From Candidatus Lutibacillus vidarii (GTDB lineage Bacteria; Actinomycetota; Actinomycetes; Actinomycetales; Dermatophilaceae): DNA of 64,000 bases. The DNA is taken from the NCBI GenBank assembly GCA_016717165.1, contig JADKGA010000004.1, positions 62,001 to 126,000 on the forward strand, in the 5' to 3' direction. The notes beneath the pieces are model-generated. The model worked only from the letters and a program-made list of their open reading frames with translations. It had not been told where the DNA came from and did no database searches. This document shows, piece after piece, positions 23,937 through 33,177 of this stretch. The translations under genes were made by a program, and so were the position numbers. The stretch's first letter is position 1, and each line of letters starts with the position of its first letter.

Positions 23937-24932
23937 ATGGAACGCCTCTGGGAGAAGAACCGCGTCGCGGTCATCCTCAGCGCCGTCGTCATCGTCGGGA
24001 TGTACGTCTTCTGGTTCATGGGCAAGGCCCGGGCCGAGTCGATGCTCACCTCGGCCTGGGGCTTTGCCGTTCCGCTCATCCTCGCCGCCCTCGTCGGCGT
24101 TGTCGGCGAGCGCTCCGGTGTCGTCAACATCGGCATCGAGGGTCAGATGCTCATCTCCGCCTTTGCCGCCTTCTTCGGGGCGGCCCTGACCGGCAGCCTG
24201 ATCATCGGTGTGCTACTCGGTCTCGGCGCCGGCATGCTCCTCGGTGGATTCCTCGCGTGGACGGCGGTCAAGCTCCGCACCGACCAGATCATCGCCGGTG
24301 TGGTCATCAATATCGCCGCGACCGGGATCACCTCGTTCTTCTACAAGCAGGGCCAGACGCTGCCTGGGGTCTTCCCGCGATGGGAGATCCCGCTGCTCAA
24401 GGACCTACCGCTGGTCGGCAAGGTGTTCTTCGCCAACGGCCCGTTCGCGCTGGCGACGATCCTCATCGTCATCGTGCTGAACTACCTGCTCTTCCGCACC
24501 CGGTGGGGTCTGCGCACCCGTGCCATCGGTGAGTACCCGCAGGCCGCCGACACCGCCGGCATCGACGTTATCCGGATGCGTCTGGTCAATGTCACCCTCG
24601 CCGGCCTGCTCGCCGGTGCAGCTGGCGCCTTCCTGTCCATGGAGGCGTCGAGCACCTTCGAGCGAGGCATCACGGCAGACCGAGGCTTCCTCGCCCTGGC
24701 GATCATGATCTTCGGCGCATGGAAGCCGCTGCAGGCAGCCGCGGCGGCTCTCTTCTTCGGGTTCGCTCAGGCCATCGCCAGCCAGCTGCAGGCCGACAAG
24801 GTGGTCGACATACCGCAGCAGCTCATCAACACGCTGCCCTATGTCCTCACCCTCATTGTCCTCGCCGTGGCCGCCGGACGAGTCCGGGCGCCGGCCGCTG
24901 AAGGTGTGCCATTCGTGAAGGGACAAGGCTGA
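23937..24932 (+). CDS. Nucleoside ABC transporter permease (second)
   Basis: A 331-aa BPD_transp_2 permease (NupC/YufQ-like) with VVNIGIEGQML and DQIIAGVVINIAATG segments and about eight to nine hydrophobic helices. The ATG at 23937 follows the first permease stop by 1 nt, and its own TGA overlaps the ATPase start (TGATG). Heterodimeric permease pairs are the rule for BMP-type importers. Confidence 0.92.
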   Translation: MERLWEKNRVAVILSAVVIVGMYVFWFMGKARAESMLTSAWGFAVPLILAALVGVVGERSGVVNIGIEGQMLISAFAAFFGAALTGSLIIGVLLGLGAGMLLGGFLAWTAVKLRTDQIIAGVVINIAATGITSFFYKQGQTLPGVFPRWEIPLLKDLPLVGKVFFANGPFALATILIVIVLNYLLFRTRWGLRTRAIGEYPQAADTAGIDVIRMRLVNVTLAGLLAGAAGAFLSMEASSTFERGITADRGFLALAIMIFGAWKPLQAAAAALFFGFAQAIASQLQADKVVDIPQQLINTLPYVLTLIVLAVAAGRVRAPAAEGVPFVKGQG

Positions 24933-26443
24933 TGTCCGAGGTTCTCCTCGAGCTCGACGGCGTGACGAAGTGGTTCGGCCCAGTCAAGGCGAACACCGAT
25001 ATCTCGATGAAGGTCAACCGCGGCGAGATCATCGCCTTGCTCGGCGAGAACGGCGCCGGGAAGTCGACCCTGGTCAAGCAGATCTTCGGCCTCATCACGC
25101 CCGACTCGGGGACGATCACCGTCAAGGGTGACCCGACCCGGATCAAGGACCCCAGGGACGCCATCGGGCGCGGCATCGGCATGGTCCACCAGCACTTCCA
25201 GCTGGTGCCGGTCATGACCGTGACCGAGAACATCATCCTCGGCTTCGAACCGGTCAAGGGCCTCAACCTCGACCTGGACTCGGCGCGGACGATGGTCGTC
25301 GAGGCCTCTGACCGCTACGGACTCGAGGTCGACCCGGACGCCGCGATTGAAGACCTGCCGGTCGGCACGCAGCAGCGCGTCGAGATCCTCAAGGCGCTGT
25401 CGAAGAAGGTCGACCTGCTCATCCTCGACGAGCCCACCGCCGTCCTCACCCCACAGGAGACCGACGAGCTCCTCGGGGTGATGAAGGCGCTGGCCGCCGA
25501 CGGCACGTCGATCGTCTTCATCACGCACAAGCTGCGTGAGGTGCTCGCCGTGGCCGACCGGGTCTACGTCCTGCGCCAAGGCCGCGTCGTCGGCGAGGTC
25601 GCGACGAAGGACACCGACCAGGCCGGTCTGGCCACGATGATGGTCGGCCGGGCGGTGGTCCTCCAGGTCGACAAGGACGAGGCCACGCCGGCCGACGAGG
25701 TGCTCAGCGTGCGCGACCTCGTCGTCCAGGACGACCGGAAGCTGCCGGCAGTCAACGGGATGAACCTCACGGTGCGGGCCGGCGAGATCGTCGGCCTGGC
25801 CGGGGTCGAGGGCAACGGCCAGCGTGAGCTGGTCGAGGCCATCGCGGGCATGCGCAAGGTCGTCAGCGGGTCGGTCCACCTCGGCACCGAGGACGTCACC
25901 GGCAAGAGCCCCCACCACATCCATGCCGCCGGAGTCGGTCACGTGCCGGAGGACCGGGAGAAGCACGGGCTCGTCGGCGGGTACTCGATCGCCGACAACC
26001 TCGTCCTCAACCGCTTCGACGAGCCGGAGTTCGCCAACCGCGGGGTGCGCAACTTCGGGGCGATCGACGCGAACGCGGAGGCCTATGTCAAGGAGTTCGA
26101 CATCCGCACGTCGGGCATCCACGCCACCGCGGGCAGCCTCTCGGGTGGCAACAAGCAGAAGGTCGTCGTCGCCCGTGAGATGAGCGCCGAGCCTCGGCTG
26201 CTCATCGCGGCCCAGCCCACCCGCGGCGTCGACGTCGGCTCGATCGAGTTCATCCACAGCCGGATCGTCGACGCCCGCGACAAGGGTGCCGCCGTGCTGC
26301 TGGTCTCAGCCGAGCTGGACGAGATCCTCTCGCTCTCCGACCGGATCGTCGTCGTCCACGGCGGCCACGCCGTCGCGGAGATGCCGGGCGCGGGAGCCAA
26401 CCGTCAGGAGATCGGTCGGCTCATGGCCGGTGGCGGTCACTAG
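24932..26443 (+). CDS. Nucleoside ABC transporter ATP-binding protein (double domain)
   Basis: A 503-aa ATPase with two ABC domains, as in NupA/RbsA. Domain 1 carries Walker A GENGAGKST near residue 38 and Walker B LLILDEPTAVL. Domain 2 has a degenerate Walker A GVEGNGQRE and signature LSGGNKQKVVVARE, followed by LLIAAQPTRGVD. The weak second Walker A is normal for this subfamily. It overlaps the second permease and ends the operon before a strong hairpin. Confidence 0.94.
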   Translation: MSEVLLELDGVTKWFGPVKANTDISMKVNRGEIIALLGENGAGKSTLVKQIFGLITPDSGTITVKGDPTRIKDPRDAIGRGIGMVHQHFQLVPVMTVTENIILGFEPVKGLNLDLDSARTMVVEASDRYGLEVDPDAAIEDLPVGTQQRVEILKALSKKVDLLILDEPTAVLTPQETDELLGVMKALAADGTSIVFITHKLREVLAVADRVYVLRQGRVVGEVATKDTDQAGLATMMVGRAVVLQVDKDEATPADEVLSVRDLVVQDDRKLPAVNGMNLTVRAGEIVGLAGVEGNGQRELVEAIAGMRKVVSGSVHLGTEDVTGKSPHHIHAAGVGHVPEDREKHGLVGGYSIADNLVLNRFDEPEFANRGVRNFGAIDANAEAYVKEFDIRTSGIHATAGSLSGGNKQKVVVAREMSAEPRLLIAAQPTRGVDVGSIEFIHSRIVDARDKGAAVLLVSAELDEILSLSDRIVVVHGGHAVAEMPGAGANRQEIGRLMAGGGH

Positions 26444-26461
26444 GACCAGTCGCTCCACCCA

Positions 26462-26499
26462 CGAAAGAGGGCGTCGGCCGGGGCCGGCGCCCTCTTTCG
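26462..26499 (+). terminator. Hairpin terminator after the ABC importer operon
   Basis: An 18-bp stem (CGAAAGAGGGCGTCGGCC against its complement, one G-U-compatible mismatch) with a 2-nt loop, 18 nt after the ATPase stop. The 3' arm ends in CUUUCG. Confidence 0.88.
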
Positions 26500-26565
26500 G
26501 TGCTCGGCGCCCTCGCCCCCGCTGACGCCCTCGCCCCCCTCGCCCCCTCACCCCTCGCCCCCCAC

Positions 26566-26638
26566 TCACCAAGGGTGGGAAAAGCACGGTATGACGCCGG
26601 TTCGGCGCGGCATTGCGTGCCTTTACCACCCTTGGTGA
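26566..26638. repeat. Imperfect inverted repeat in a convergent gap
   Basis: Arms of 23 bp (26566-26588 and 26616-26638, beginning TCACCAAGGGTGG) match at 21 positions around a 27-nt centre that is itself partly self-complementary. It sits between convergent genes and resembles palindromes at other convergent ends in function, though not in sequence. Confidence 0.8.
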
Positions 26639-26650
26639 TCGGCCCCGGGC

Positions 26651-26739
26651 CCGAGCGGGCTCAGGGCGCTGACGTCCCAGCCGAAGCGGGCTCAGGGCGC
26701 TGACGTCCCAGCGCGGGCCTCAGGGCGCTGGGGTCTCAG
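26651..26739 (-). repeat. Tandem copies of the 3' end of the O-antigen-ligase-like gene
   Basis: Two ~30-bp units sharing AGCGGGCTCAGGGCGCTGAC and then GTCCCAG, at 26651-26680 and 26681-26711, are followed by a diverged third unit at 26712-26739 that includes the last codons and stop of the minus-strand gene. The array therefore looks like duplications of a gene end. Confidence 0.75.
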
Positions 26740-28612
26740 GGCCCGCCGCGGCACGGAGCCGCTCCAGCTCGGCAGATGCCGCCGCCTTGGCCGACGCATT
26801 CCCGGTGAGCTCAAAGAGCCGGACGAGGTTCTCCCAGGGCCCGGTCGCGGACGGCCGCATGGCCGCCGCGGCCCGGAAGGACGCCTCCGCGCGGGCGTAG
26901 TCGGACAGGCCGGCATACGCGATGCCCTGCCGGATCATCACCGAGGGGTTCGTCGGATCCAGCGCAGCGGCCTGCGCGAGCGCCTGCAGCGCGCCCGCAT
27001 GGTCGCCGGCCGCCTCACGCGCGTCGCCGAGGTCGACGCGGCACTCGGTCGAGCTCGGCAGCCGGGCGCAGGCGGACTCCAGCACGGGTATGGCGATGGA
27101 GGCATCGGTCCGCCCGGCGTTGGCACCCACGACGATCGCGTGGCCGGCGCGCCGAGCGACGTCCGGGTCCCAAGGCCGCGCGCCGACGGCGAGATCCAGG
27201 CTAGGGCGGGGGTCGTCGGCGGCCTCGACGGCATACCCCATCTGGAGCAGCGCAGTCTCACTGACGAAAGCGGTGAGGCCGGCCACGGCGAAGAGCCCGG
27301 CGAGAGCGAGCCCCGACCAGCGCACGGCTGGCGCCGGTCGTGCCGGGGCCGCACCGGGCACCCCCACCGCGGCGCCGAGCAGGACGAGCGTGGGCACAGC
27401 GGTCGCGGGGTCGCTGAAGTGCACCGACCACGCCGTCACCGCCCCCGCCAGGGCTGCCGCCACGGCGAGAGCGAAACCATCCCCCGCGCGGACCGCACGG
27501 ACGAGGGCGACGACGACGAGCACGGCCAGGGTCAGGGCGGCCAGGGCCCCGAGGATGCCGGTCGAGGCCAGGACCTGCAGGGGCAGCGAGTGCGCCGAGT
27601 CCGGCGGGAAGTCCGGCCCCACCGCGGCCTGCCACTGGGGCGTGTTGTACCGACCGAGGGCGTCGACGAAGCCAGAGGGCCCGACCCCGACGAGGGGATG
27701 GTCACCAACGAGCCTCGCGGTCTGCTCCCAGAGCAGCGAGCGTCCGGTGACCGTCGACTCGGCCAGCGGCGAGCTGCCCGACAGCCGGGACCGGCTCATC
27801 GGCAGCAGCAGCGCAAGCGCGGCGACCCCGAGACCCGCCCCGGCGATACCCGCAGCGGTGCGCCACTCGCGGGCCAGCGCCCGCGGGAAGAGCACGACAA
27901 GGGTCGCAGCCGCCGCCCCCAGCAGCGACCCCCGCGACGCCGACAGCCCGACGAGGACGCCCGCGGCGGCGAGACCGGCGACGACCCAGCGATCCCGCTG
28001 GGTGGCGACAGCATGGAGGAGCAGGCCCCAGGCCATGGCGGCCCAGACCCCCACGGCGCTGGCATTTCCGATGGTTGTCTGGATGCGGTAGGCCGGCCGC
28101 ACCGCGACCTCGACGACCGCGGAGAGGGTGAGGATGACGGTGACGACGGCGACGACTCGATGGACCGAGGGCCGCAGTGGTGCGCCGCGAGCGGCGACGG
28201 CCGCCCCGCAGGCCAGCGCCACGACATACCCGAGCAGGACCGGCACACCCTCGTACCGCGGGTACCGCCCGAGCATCTGCGCCACGGGAGCAGCCCCGAA
28301 CGCAGCGGCTACGCCGGCGACCGCCACGGCCCCCAGCGCGGCCGCAGCGAGCGGCCGGGGCAGCGACCCCCGCCACGATGTGACGGCCAGCAGCCCGGTC
28401 AGGACCGCGAGGACAAGGACCTGCGCGGGGGCGTGGGTGTCCTCACCCCAGGGCCAGACGGCCAGCGGCGGTCCGGCGATCCCGACCCAAAGCAGCGCTC
28501 GTTCGAGGCGCGTCGCCGCCGCGGCGCCGCGGCCGGGGCGCGCCGAGGCCCACCCTGCCGGGGCGCGCCGCGGCCGAGGTGCCGCTGGGCGGGGGCTCGG
28601 TCGGCGCGCCAC
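26720..28612 (-). CDS. O-antigen ligase/polymerase-like membrane protein with TPR tail
   Basis: A ~630-aa protein with about ten to twelve hydrophobic segments in the first ~450 residues. A Wzy_C/O-antigen ligase-type loop contains SRSRLSGSS and PLVGVGPSGFVDALGRYN, where LVGVGPG-like and Arg/His residues are typical. The C-terminal ~150 residues are TPR repeats (YAGLSDYARAEASFRAAAAM). It probably acts in surface glycan or glycoprotein assembly. The start is uncertain: the GTG at 28612 lies 5 nt after the upstream stop and has GGAG very close. The open frame extends upstream to 28723 across the neighbour. Confidence 0.8.
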   Translation of the reverse strand: MARRPSPRPAAPRPRRAPAGWASARPGRGAAAATRLERALLWVGIAGPPLAVWPWGEDTHAPAQVLVLAVLTGLLAVTSWRGSLPRPLAAAALGAVAVAGVAAAFGAAPVAQMLGRYPRYEGVPVLLGYVVALACGAAVAARGAPLRPSVHRVVAVVTVILTLSAVVEVAVRPAYRIQTTIGNASAVGVWAAMAWGLLLHAVATQRDRWVVAGLAAAGVLVGLSASRGSLLGAAAATLVVLFPRALAREWRTAAGIAGAGLGVAALALLLPMSRSRLSGSSPLAESTVTGRSLLWEQTARLVGDHPLVGVGPSGFVDALGRYNTPQWQAAVGPDFPPDSAHSLPLQVLASTGILGALAALTLAVLVVVALVRAVRAGDGFALAVAAALAGAVTAWSVHFSDPATAVPTLVLLGAAVGVPGAAPARPAPAVRWSGLALAGLFAVAGLTAFVSETALLQMGYAVEAADDPRPSLDLAVGARPWDPDVARRAGHAIVVGANAGRTDASIAIPVLESACARLPSSTECRVDLGDAREAAGDHAGALQALAQAAALDPTNPSVMIRQGIAYAGLSDYARAEASFRAAAAMRPSATGPWENLVRLFELTGNASAKAAASAELERLRAAAGPETPAP

Positions 28613-28617
28613 GGCTC

Positions 28618-30954
28618 CTAGAGCCCGAACCCGATCGCGTCGATCGCCATCAGCGTCCGCCCGCTCGCCGGAAGGTTGGCGACCCGGACCGTGTGCGAGC
28701 CGTAGGGGACGGCAGAGGTCCACAGCACGTCACGAACGGTGGCCGTGGCGGCATACAGGTCGACGGTCGCGACCAGGCTGCCATCGACATAGACGCGCAT
28801 CGACCCCGAGGTCGGGCCGCGCGAGCCCACCACGGCGATCTGAGCGGTGTTGGTCGTCAGCTGCAGCGAGGACCCGGACGCGGTCGTCGAGCGGGAGGTC
28901 CCCGCCCAGGCGGTGGCCGCGGTGAGGTCGCTCCAGGTGCCCGACGTGGTCAGCTCGCGGTCGTCCCAGGGGAAGGTCGTGCTCGCCCACGGAGTCCAGC
29001 CGCTGGTCCGGCCATACCTGTCCTTGGCCCTGACCTGGAACTGCCAGGTCGAGTGCGCGGTCCCGGTGAAGCTCGCCGACGTCGCCGTTGTCCCGGTGCG
29101 CCACGCGGTCGGAGCCCCGAAGACCGCAGCTCCGGCACCATCGCGGGTAACCGACCGGTACTGGACGTCATAGGAGTAGGTCACGCCCGCGGTGGGATTC
29201 TCCACCGACCAAGTGATCGGGATGGTCGTGGTTGTCCCCGCCGACGAGGCCACAAGCGGGTTGAGCGTCTGCGGCACCGGGGCCTGGATCGACACGTCGA
29301 TCGTCCCAGTCACCGTGCTGCTCCCGTCGACCGCCGCCAGAGCGCCCGACCCGTCCTTGGCCGACCCGGTGAGGGACCACGTGTACCGTCCGTTGCCGAC
29401 CAGGGCGCCGGTGCCGTCCTTGCCATCCCAGGCCAGGGTGCGGATCGCGGCGTTCGCCGTGGTGCCGGTGAGGGTGCGGACCACGGTCGTGCCCTTGCGC
29501 AAGGTCCAGGTCCACGAGGTGAGGTCCTCGGTGAGGTCGATCTGCGGCTTCCAGGTCTTGGCCTGGCCGGTGACATTCGGGGCGAAGACCGCGGGTGTCC
29601 CGAGGATGCCGAGCATCCTCGGGCGGGAGGTCGCGGCGATCGGCATCGACCCGACGCGGACCAAGCCGTCCGGCCCGACCCAGGCCACCTTGCCGTTCTC
29701 GACCGCGAAGCTGTCTTGACCCAAGAGCGGAGCGATGACCACCGGCGCGGCCCCCGTCGTGCCATCCCACGCGAAGAGCTGACCGCTCCCATTGAAAAGC
29801 ACAGCGCCGTCGGTCGCCGAGGTCGAGAGCGCTGTCCGGTTGAGCTTCCCGGTCGCCCCGGTGGCAAGGTTGACCGTGGTGATGCTGGTGTCGCGGTTCT
29901 CGACCACGAGATCGCCCCACATCGTCAAAGACCCGGGGCACCAGCTGGCGCACTGAGATGCGCGGACCACCCTGGGGTTCGTTGGGCTCGTCGCCTTGGC
30001 GAGGTCCTGGACCCACATCTCGCCGTTCTCCTTCTCCCATACGACCCGGGAGCCGAAGATCGTCACCGACGCTGCGACGGTGCTCGAGATGCTCCACGCG
30101 GTGGTCCCGTCGGTCCGCTTGACCTGGTGGAGCCAGTCGCCGTTGACGTCACCGGACGTGAGCAGATACGGACCACTCACATCGCGGCCGTCAGGCGAGC
30201 CGGCAATCTCCTTGACGAAGGTGGTGCCCTCGAAGAGCCGCACCTTGTATGGCGTGAGGCTCTGGACCCACCCGCGGTTGCCGGTGAACGCCACGATTCC
30301 TGAACTGCTGGCCCGCTGCGGGAACAGCGTCTCGGCGCCAACGGTGCTTCCCACCGAGCGCGACCAGACGCGCCGGTTGCCCAGTGAGTCCTTGGTGTCC
30401 GCGCCATAGAGCTTCCCGGCGTTGAAGTCGAGGTCCACCCGCGCCAGGGCAGGCGGAGGCGAGGCGACCTTCGTCGAGACGCCCGTTGTGGGGTCAATCG
30501 AGTACCCGCCCGCCGCGGGCCCCGGCTCGTTCGTACCGGCATAGAGCTTCCCACCCACCCCGACAGCGCTGCGACAGTTGAGGGTGTACCCCGCCGGTGG
30601 GACAACGGCGACCTTGGTGGCTCCCCGGTACATCAGGCAGGCGAGGCCGTCCGGGATGAGTGCAGCCGTGTCGGTCGCGGCCAGGCGGGAGGGATAGAGG
30701 GTGGGGAGCTTGACGGAGGTCGTGGTCCCACCGGCCCTCGGCTGGCGCTGCAGGTAGCTGGCCGCGGCGGTCTCCTTGAGCCAGACGATGCTGTTCGCGG
30801 TGAGGACGAGTGCACTGGGAGACCCCGCGAACGTCGCGACGTCGCGCGGCGCCGCCCCGCTGAGCGGGCGAAGCCGGATGGTCGTCTCCCAGGTCATGGC
30901 GGCGTCGTTCCAGCTGACGACCGCGGTGGCCGCCGTAGTCGCGTCCATCGACAC
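28618..30954 (-). CDS. Beta-propeller / FlgD-like / FnIII repeat protein without visible signal peptide
   Basis: A 778-aa beta-rich protein. Residues ~10-440 look like propeller blades with recurring aromatic and Gly motifs. Residues ~470-560 resemble a FlgD Ig-like fold (TWTLRKGTTVVRTLTG, LAWDGKDGTGALVGNGRYTW). A fibronectin-III-like domain follows (~580-680) and a C-terminal jelly-roll-like region. Such proteins are normally exported, yet the frame starts at GTG 30954 with no signal peptide and an in-frame stop is reached about 25 codons upstream, so the 5' end may be lost. Its stop lies 5 nt before the ligase-like gene, suggesting a surface-associated pair. Confidence 0.7.
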   Translation of the reverse strand: MSMDATTAATAVVSWNDAAMTWETTIRLRPLSGAAPRDVATFAGSPSALVLTANSIVWLKETAAASYLQRQPRAGGTTTSVKLPTLYPSRLAATDTAALIPDGLACLMYRGATKVAVVPPAGYTLNCRSAVGVGGKLYAGTNEPGPAAGGYSIDPTTGVSTKVASPPPALARVDLDFNAGKLYGADTKDSLGNRRVWSRSVGSTVGAETLFPQRASSSGIVAFTGNRGWVQSLTPYKVRLFEGTTFVKEIAGSPDGRDVSGPYLLTSGDVNGDWLHQVKRTDGTTAWSISSTVAASVTIFGSRVVWEKENGEMWVQDLAKATSPTNPRVVRASQCASWCPGSLTMWGDLVVENRDTSITTVNLATGATGKLNRTALSTSATDGAVLFNGSGQLFAWDGTTGAAPVVIAPLLGQDSFAVENGKVAWVGPDGLVRVGSMPIAATSRPRMLGILGTPAVFAPNVTGQAKTWKPQIDLTEDLTSWTWTLRKGTTVVRTLTGTTANAAIRTLAWDGKDGTGALVGNGRYTWSLTGSAKDGSGALAAVDGSSTVTGTIDVSIQAPVPQTLNPLVASSAGTTTTIPITWSVENPTAGVTYSYDVQYRSVTRDGAGAAVFGAPTAWRTGTTATSASFTGTAHSTWQFQVRAKDRYGRTSGWTPWASTTFPWDDRELTTSGTWSDLTAATAWAGTSRSTTASGSSLQLTTNTAQIAVVGSRGPTSGSMRVYVDGSLVATVDLYAATATVRDVLWTSAVPYGSHTVRVANLPASGRTLMAIDAIGFGL

Positions 30955-31052
30955 GGGGGTTGGATGACGAGCCTGGTCACACCGGTCCCGGCATACCGGT
31001 CATCGACGGGGGAGGCACGGCGCACGGAGGTTGGCACGCGTACGCAGCCCAA

Positions 31053-31070
31053 GGTGAACGGGGGGTGAAC
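31053..31070 (+). promoter_or_regulatory. PHO-box-like direct repeats (site 1)
   Basis: GGTGAAC at 31053-31059 and again at 31064-31070, exactly 11 bp apart; the complement reads GTTCACC, the core of the PhoP direct-repeat unit described in Streptomyces. It lies 52 bp before the LMW phosphatase ATG and 99 bp before the divergent propeller gene. PhoP control of either gene is inference. Confidence 0.6.
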
Positions 31071-31121
31071 GAGAGGACCTTTGGACCTGGGGGACAAGAG
31101 AATCCGGTGCGAGCATGGACC

Positions 31122-31655
31122 ATGGTCCGGGTTGTCTTCGTCTGCTGGGGGAATATCTGTCGTTCCCCCATGGCCGAGCGCGTCGCCCGCCACCACCTTG
31201 AGCAGGCCGGCATCGACGGGGTCGAGCTGTCCAGCGCGGCGACCAGCCGTGAGGAGCTCGGCGAGCCCATCGACCCGCGCGCGGCCCGGACCCTGCGGCA
31301 GGCTGGCTACGACGCGGACGGACATGTCGCGCGTCAGATCACCCCCAGCGAGCTGGACGCGGCGGACCTGGTCGTCGGCATGGAGGCGATCCACCTTGAG
31401 CGGATGCGCCGGATCGCCGGGCGCCCGCTGACCAACGCCGTGCTCTTCAGCACCTTCGACCCGCAGGCCGACGAGGGGGACGGGGTCCCCGACCCGTGGT
31501 ACGGCGGGCAGTCCGGCTTCGACGACGTCCTCGACACCCTCCTGCGCGGCATGCCGGCCTTCGCGCAGCGCTGCCGCGAGCTGCTCGACGGCCGCGCCCA
31601 CCTCGCCGGGGAACGCGGCCCGAGCCGCTCCTCGGACGCCGGGCTCGGCGCGTGA
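31122..31655 (+). CDS. Low-molecular-weight protein tyrosine phosphatase
   Basis: A 177-aa cytosolic phosphatase. The P-loop VCWGNICRSP gives Cys-X5-Arg-Ser near residues 8-15, and DPWYGG supplies the general-acid Asp near residue 126. The ATG at 31122 gives the family N terminus; an in-frame GTG 15 nt upstream is an alternative. A PHO-box-like repeat lies just upstream. The C-terminal tail of ~20 residues is low in conservation. Confidence 0.92.
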   Translation: MVRVVFVCWGNICRSPMAERVARHHLEQAGIDGVELSSAATSREELGEPIDPRAARTLRQAGYDADGHVARQITPSELDAADLVVGMEAIHLERMRRIAGRPLTNAVLFSTFDPQADEGDGVPDPWYGGQSGFDDVLDTLLRGMPAFAQRCRELLDGRAHLAGERGPSRSSDAGLGA

Positions 31656-31722
31656 GCCGGGCAGCGAGTGTTCACCGCCCCACCCCGGCACCGTGACCGC
31701 TGGACGTCATACGCTGGGGGGC

Positions 31723-33108
31723 GTGGCTGGACAGACGAAGGGCGCGCGCAGCGAACGCGAGCCGCTCAGCCGCCTGCCCGACGGGACGATCAAGCAGGTC
31801 AACCCGTTCACCGGCACCCAGGTCTGGACCGTCCCGGGCCGGGCCAACCGGCCGTTCGGGTCGGGCCACGGCACGCGGCACCGCCTCGACACCGCGCAGC
31901 GCGGCCGCTACTGCGCCTTCTGTGAGGACCGTTACCTCGAGACCCCGCCCGAGAAGGGTCGCATCGTCCGCTCCGGCACGGAATGGCGACGGGTCACCGA
32001 TGTCACGGCCGAGACGCTGAGCGACACGGTCGCGGAGTTCCGCCTCATCCCCAACCTCTTCGAGATCCTCTCCTTCGACTACTGGCGGCTCAACTACGGG
32101 TACGCCCCGACGACCGCGGCCCGCGAACGGGAGCGCGCCTATCTGTCGACCCCGGCCGGCCGGGCGCACGTCCTCGACATCGCCAGGGCCAAGGCCGCCG
32201 CCTCGGGGGTCGCGTCAGCGGACTGGGACGACCTGCCGCCCGAGGAGCAGCTGCGACACGCCGAGGCCTTCTTCGGCGGATGTCACGACGTCGTGGTCGC
32301 CCGACGGCATTACCTCGACCGGGCCAAGCACGACGACCAGGTCGCGTCGTCGGGCTCGCTCAGCCCGGAGGAGCACGAGCAGTACCTCGCCTTCACCGTC
32401 GACGCGGTGGGCGCGCAGTATGCCGCCAACCCCTATGCGCGCTACGTCCAGGCCTTCCAGAACTGGCTGCGGCCGGCCGGGGCCTCCTTCGACCACCTCC
32501 ACAAGCAGGTCGTCGCCATCGACGAGCTCTCCGTCGAGACGCAGCGTCAGCTCGAGCGGGTCCGTGAGGACCCGTGGGTCTATGCCCACCTCGGCGTGGG
32601 GTATGCCGCCGAGCGCGGTCTGGTCATCGCCGAGAACCGGCATGCGGTGGCCGTCGCGGGGGTGGGGCACCGGTACCCCAGCGTCGTCGTGTACTCCAAG
32701 AGCGCGACCCGGGAGCCGTGGCGGCATACCGCCGAGGAGCTGCGCGGCTTCTCCGACCTGGTCCACGCGATGCACGCGGCGACCGGGCCACAGGTGCCGG
32801 TCAACGAGCAGTGGTACCACGAGCCGCCCGGGATCGGTGTCGCGATGCCCTTCCGGGTCGTCGTCTCGCTGCGCATCTCGACGTTGGCCGGCTTCGAGGG
32901 CGGCACGAAGATCTACATCAACACCATCGACCCGTGGACTCTGGCCCAGCGTTTCGTCGCGTCCCTGCTGAAGCTGCGGGCGCTCGGTGCGGTCGCGGAC
33001 TTCGACATCGGGCCCGAGTGCACCGCGCAGTGGGCGTCGCTGAAGTACGCCCGGGTCGCCGCAGCCTCGGTCGCCGCGGGAGTCTCGGACACCGGGGCGA
33101 CGGACTAG
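31723..33108 (+). CDS. DUF4921 family, GalT/HIT-like protein
   Basis: A ~461-aa protein of an actinobacterial family related to galactose-1-phosphate uridylyltransferase. RYCAFCEDRYLETPPEKGR resembles a Cys-X2-Cys zinc site, and FDHLHKQ resembles the His-X-His-X-Gln nucleotidyl-transfer motif. The predicted GTG at 31723 has TACGCT seven bases upstream, consistent with a leaderless mRNA; a GTG at 31693 is the alternative. The biochemical role of DUF4921 is not established to my knowledge. Confidence 0.78.
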   Translation: MAGQTKGARSEREPLSRLPDGTIKQVNPFTGTQVWTVPGRANRPFGSGHGTRHRLDTAQRGRYCAFCEDRYLETPPEKGRIVRSGTEWRRVTDVTAETLSDTVAEFRLIPNLFEILSFDYWRLNYGYAPTTAARERERAYLSTPAGRAHVLDIARAKAAASGVASADWDDLPPEEQLRHAEAFFGGCHDVVVARRHYLDRAKHDDQVASSGSLSPEEHEQYLAFTVDAVGAQYAANPYARYVQAFQNWLRPAGASFDHLHKQVVAIDELSVETQRQLERVREDPWVYAHLGVGYAAERGLVIAENRHAVAVAGVGHRYPSVVVYSKSATREPWRHTAEELRGFSDLVHAMHAATGPQVPVNEQWYHEPPGIGVAMPFRVVVSLRISTLAGFEGGTKIYINTIDPWTLAQRFVASLLKLRALGAVADFDIGPECTAQWASLKYARVAAASVAAGVSDTGATD

Positions 33109-33177
33109 ACACCGCACGGGTCGAGCGCCGGACCCACCCGCTGAGCGATCCCGAGCGGGCCGATCGAACAGCTCAGG

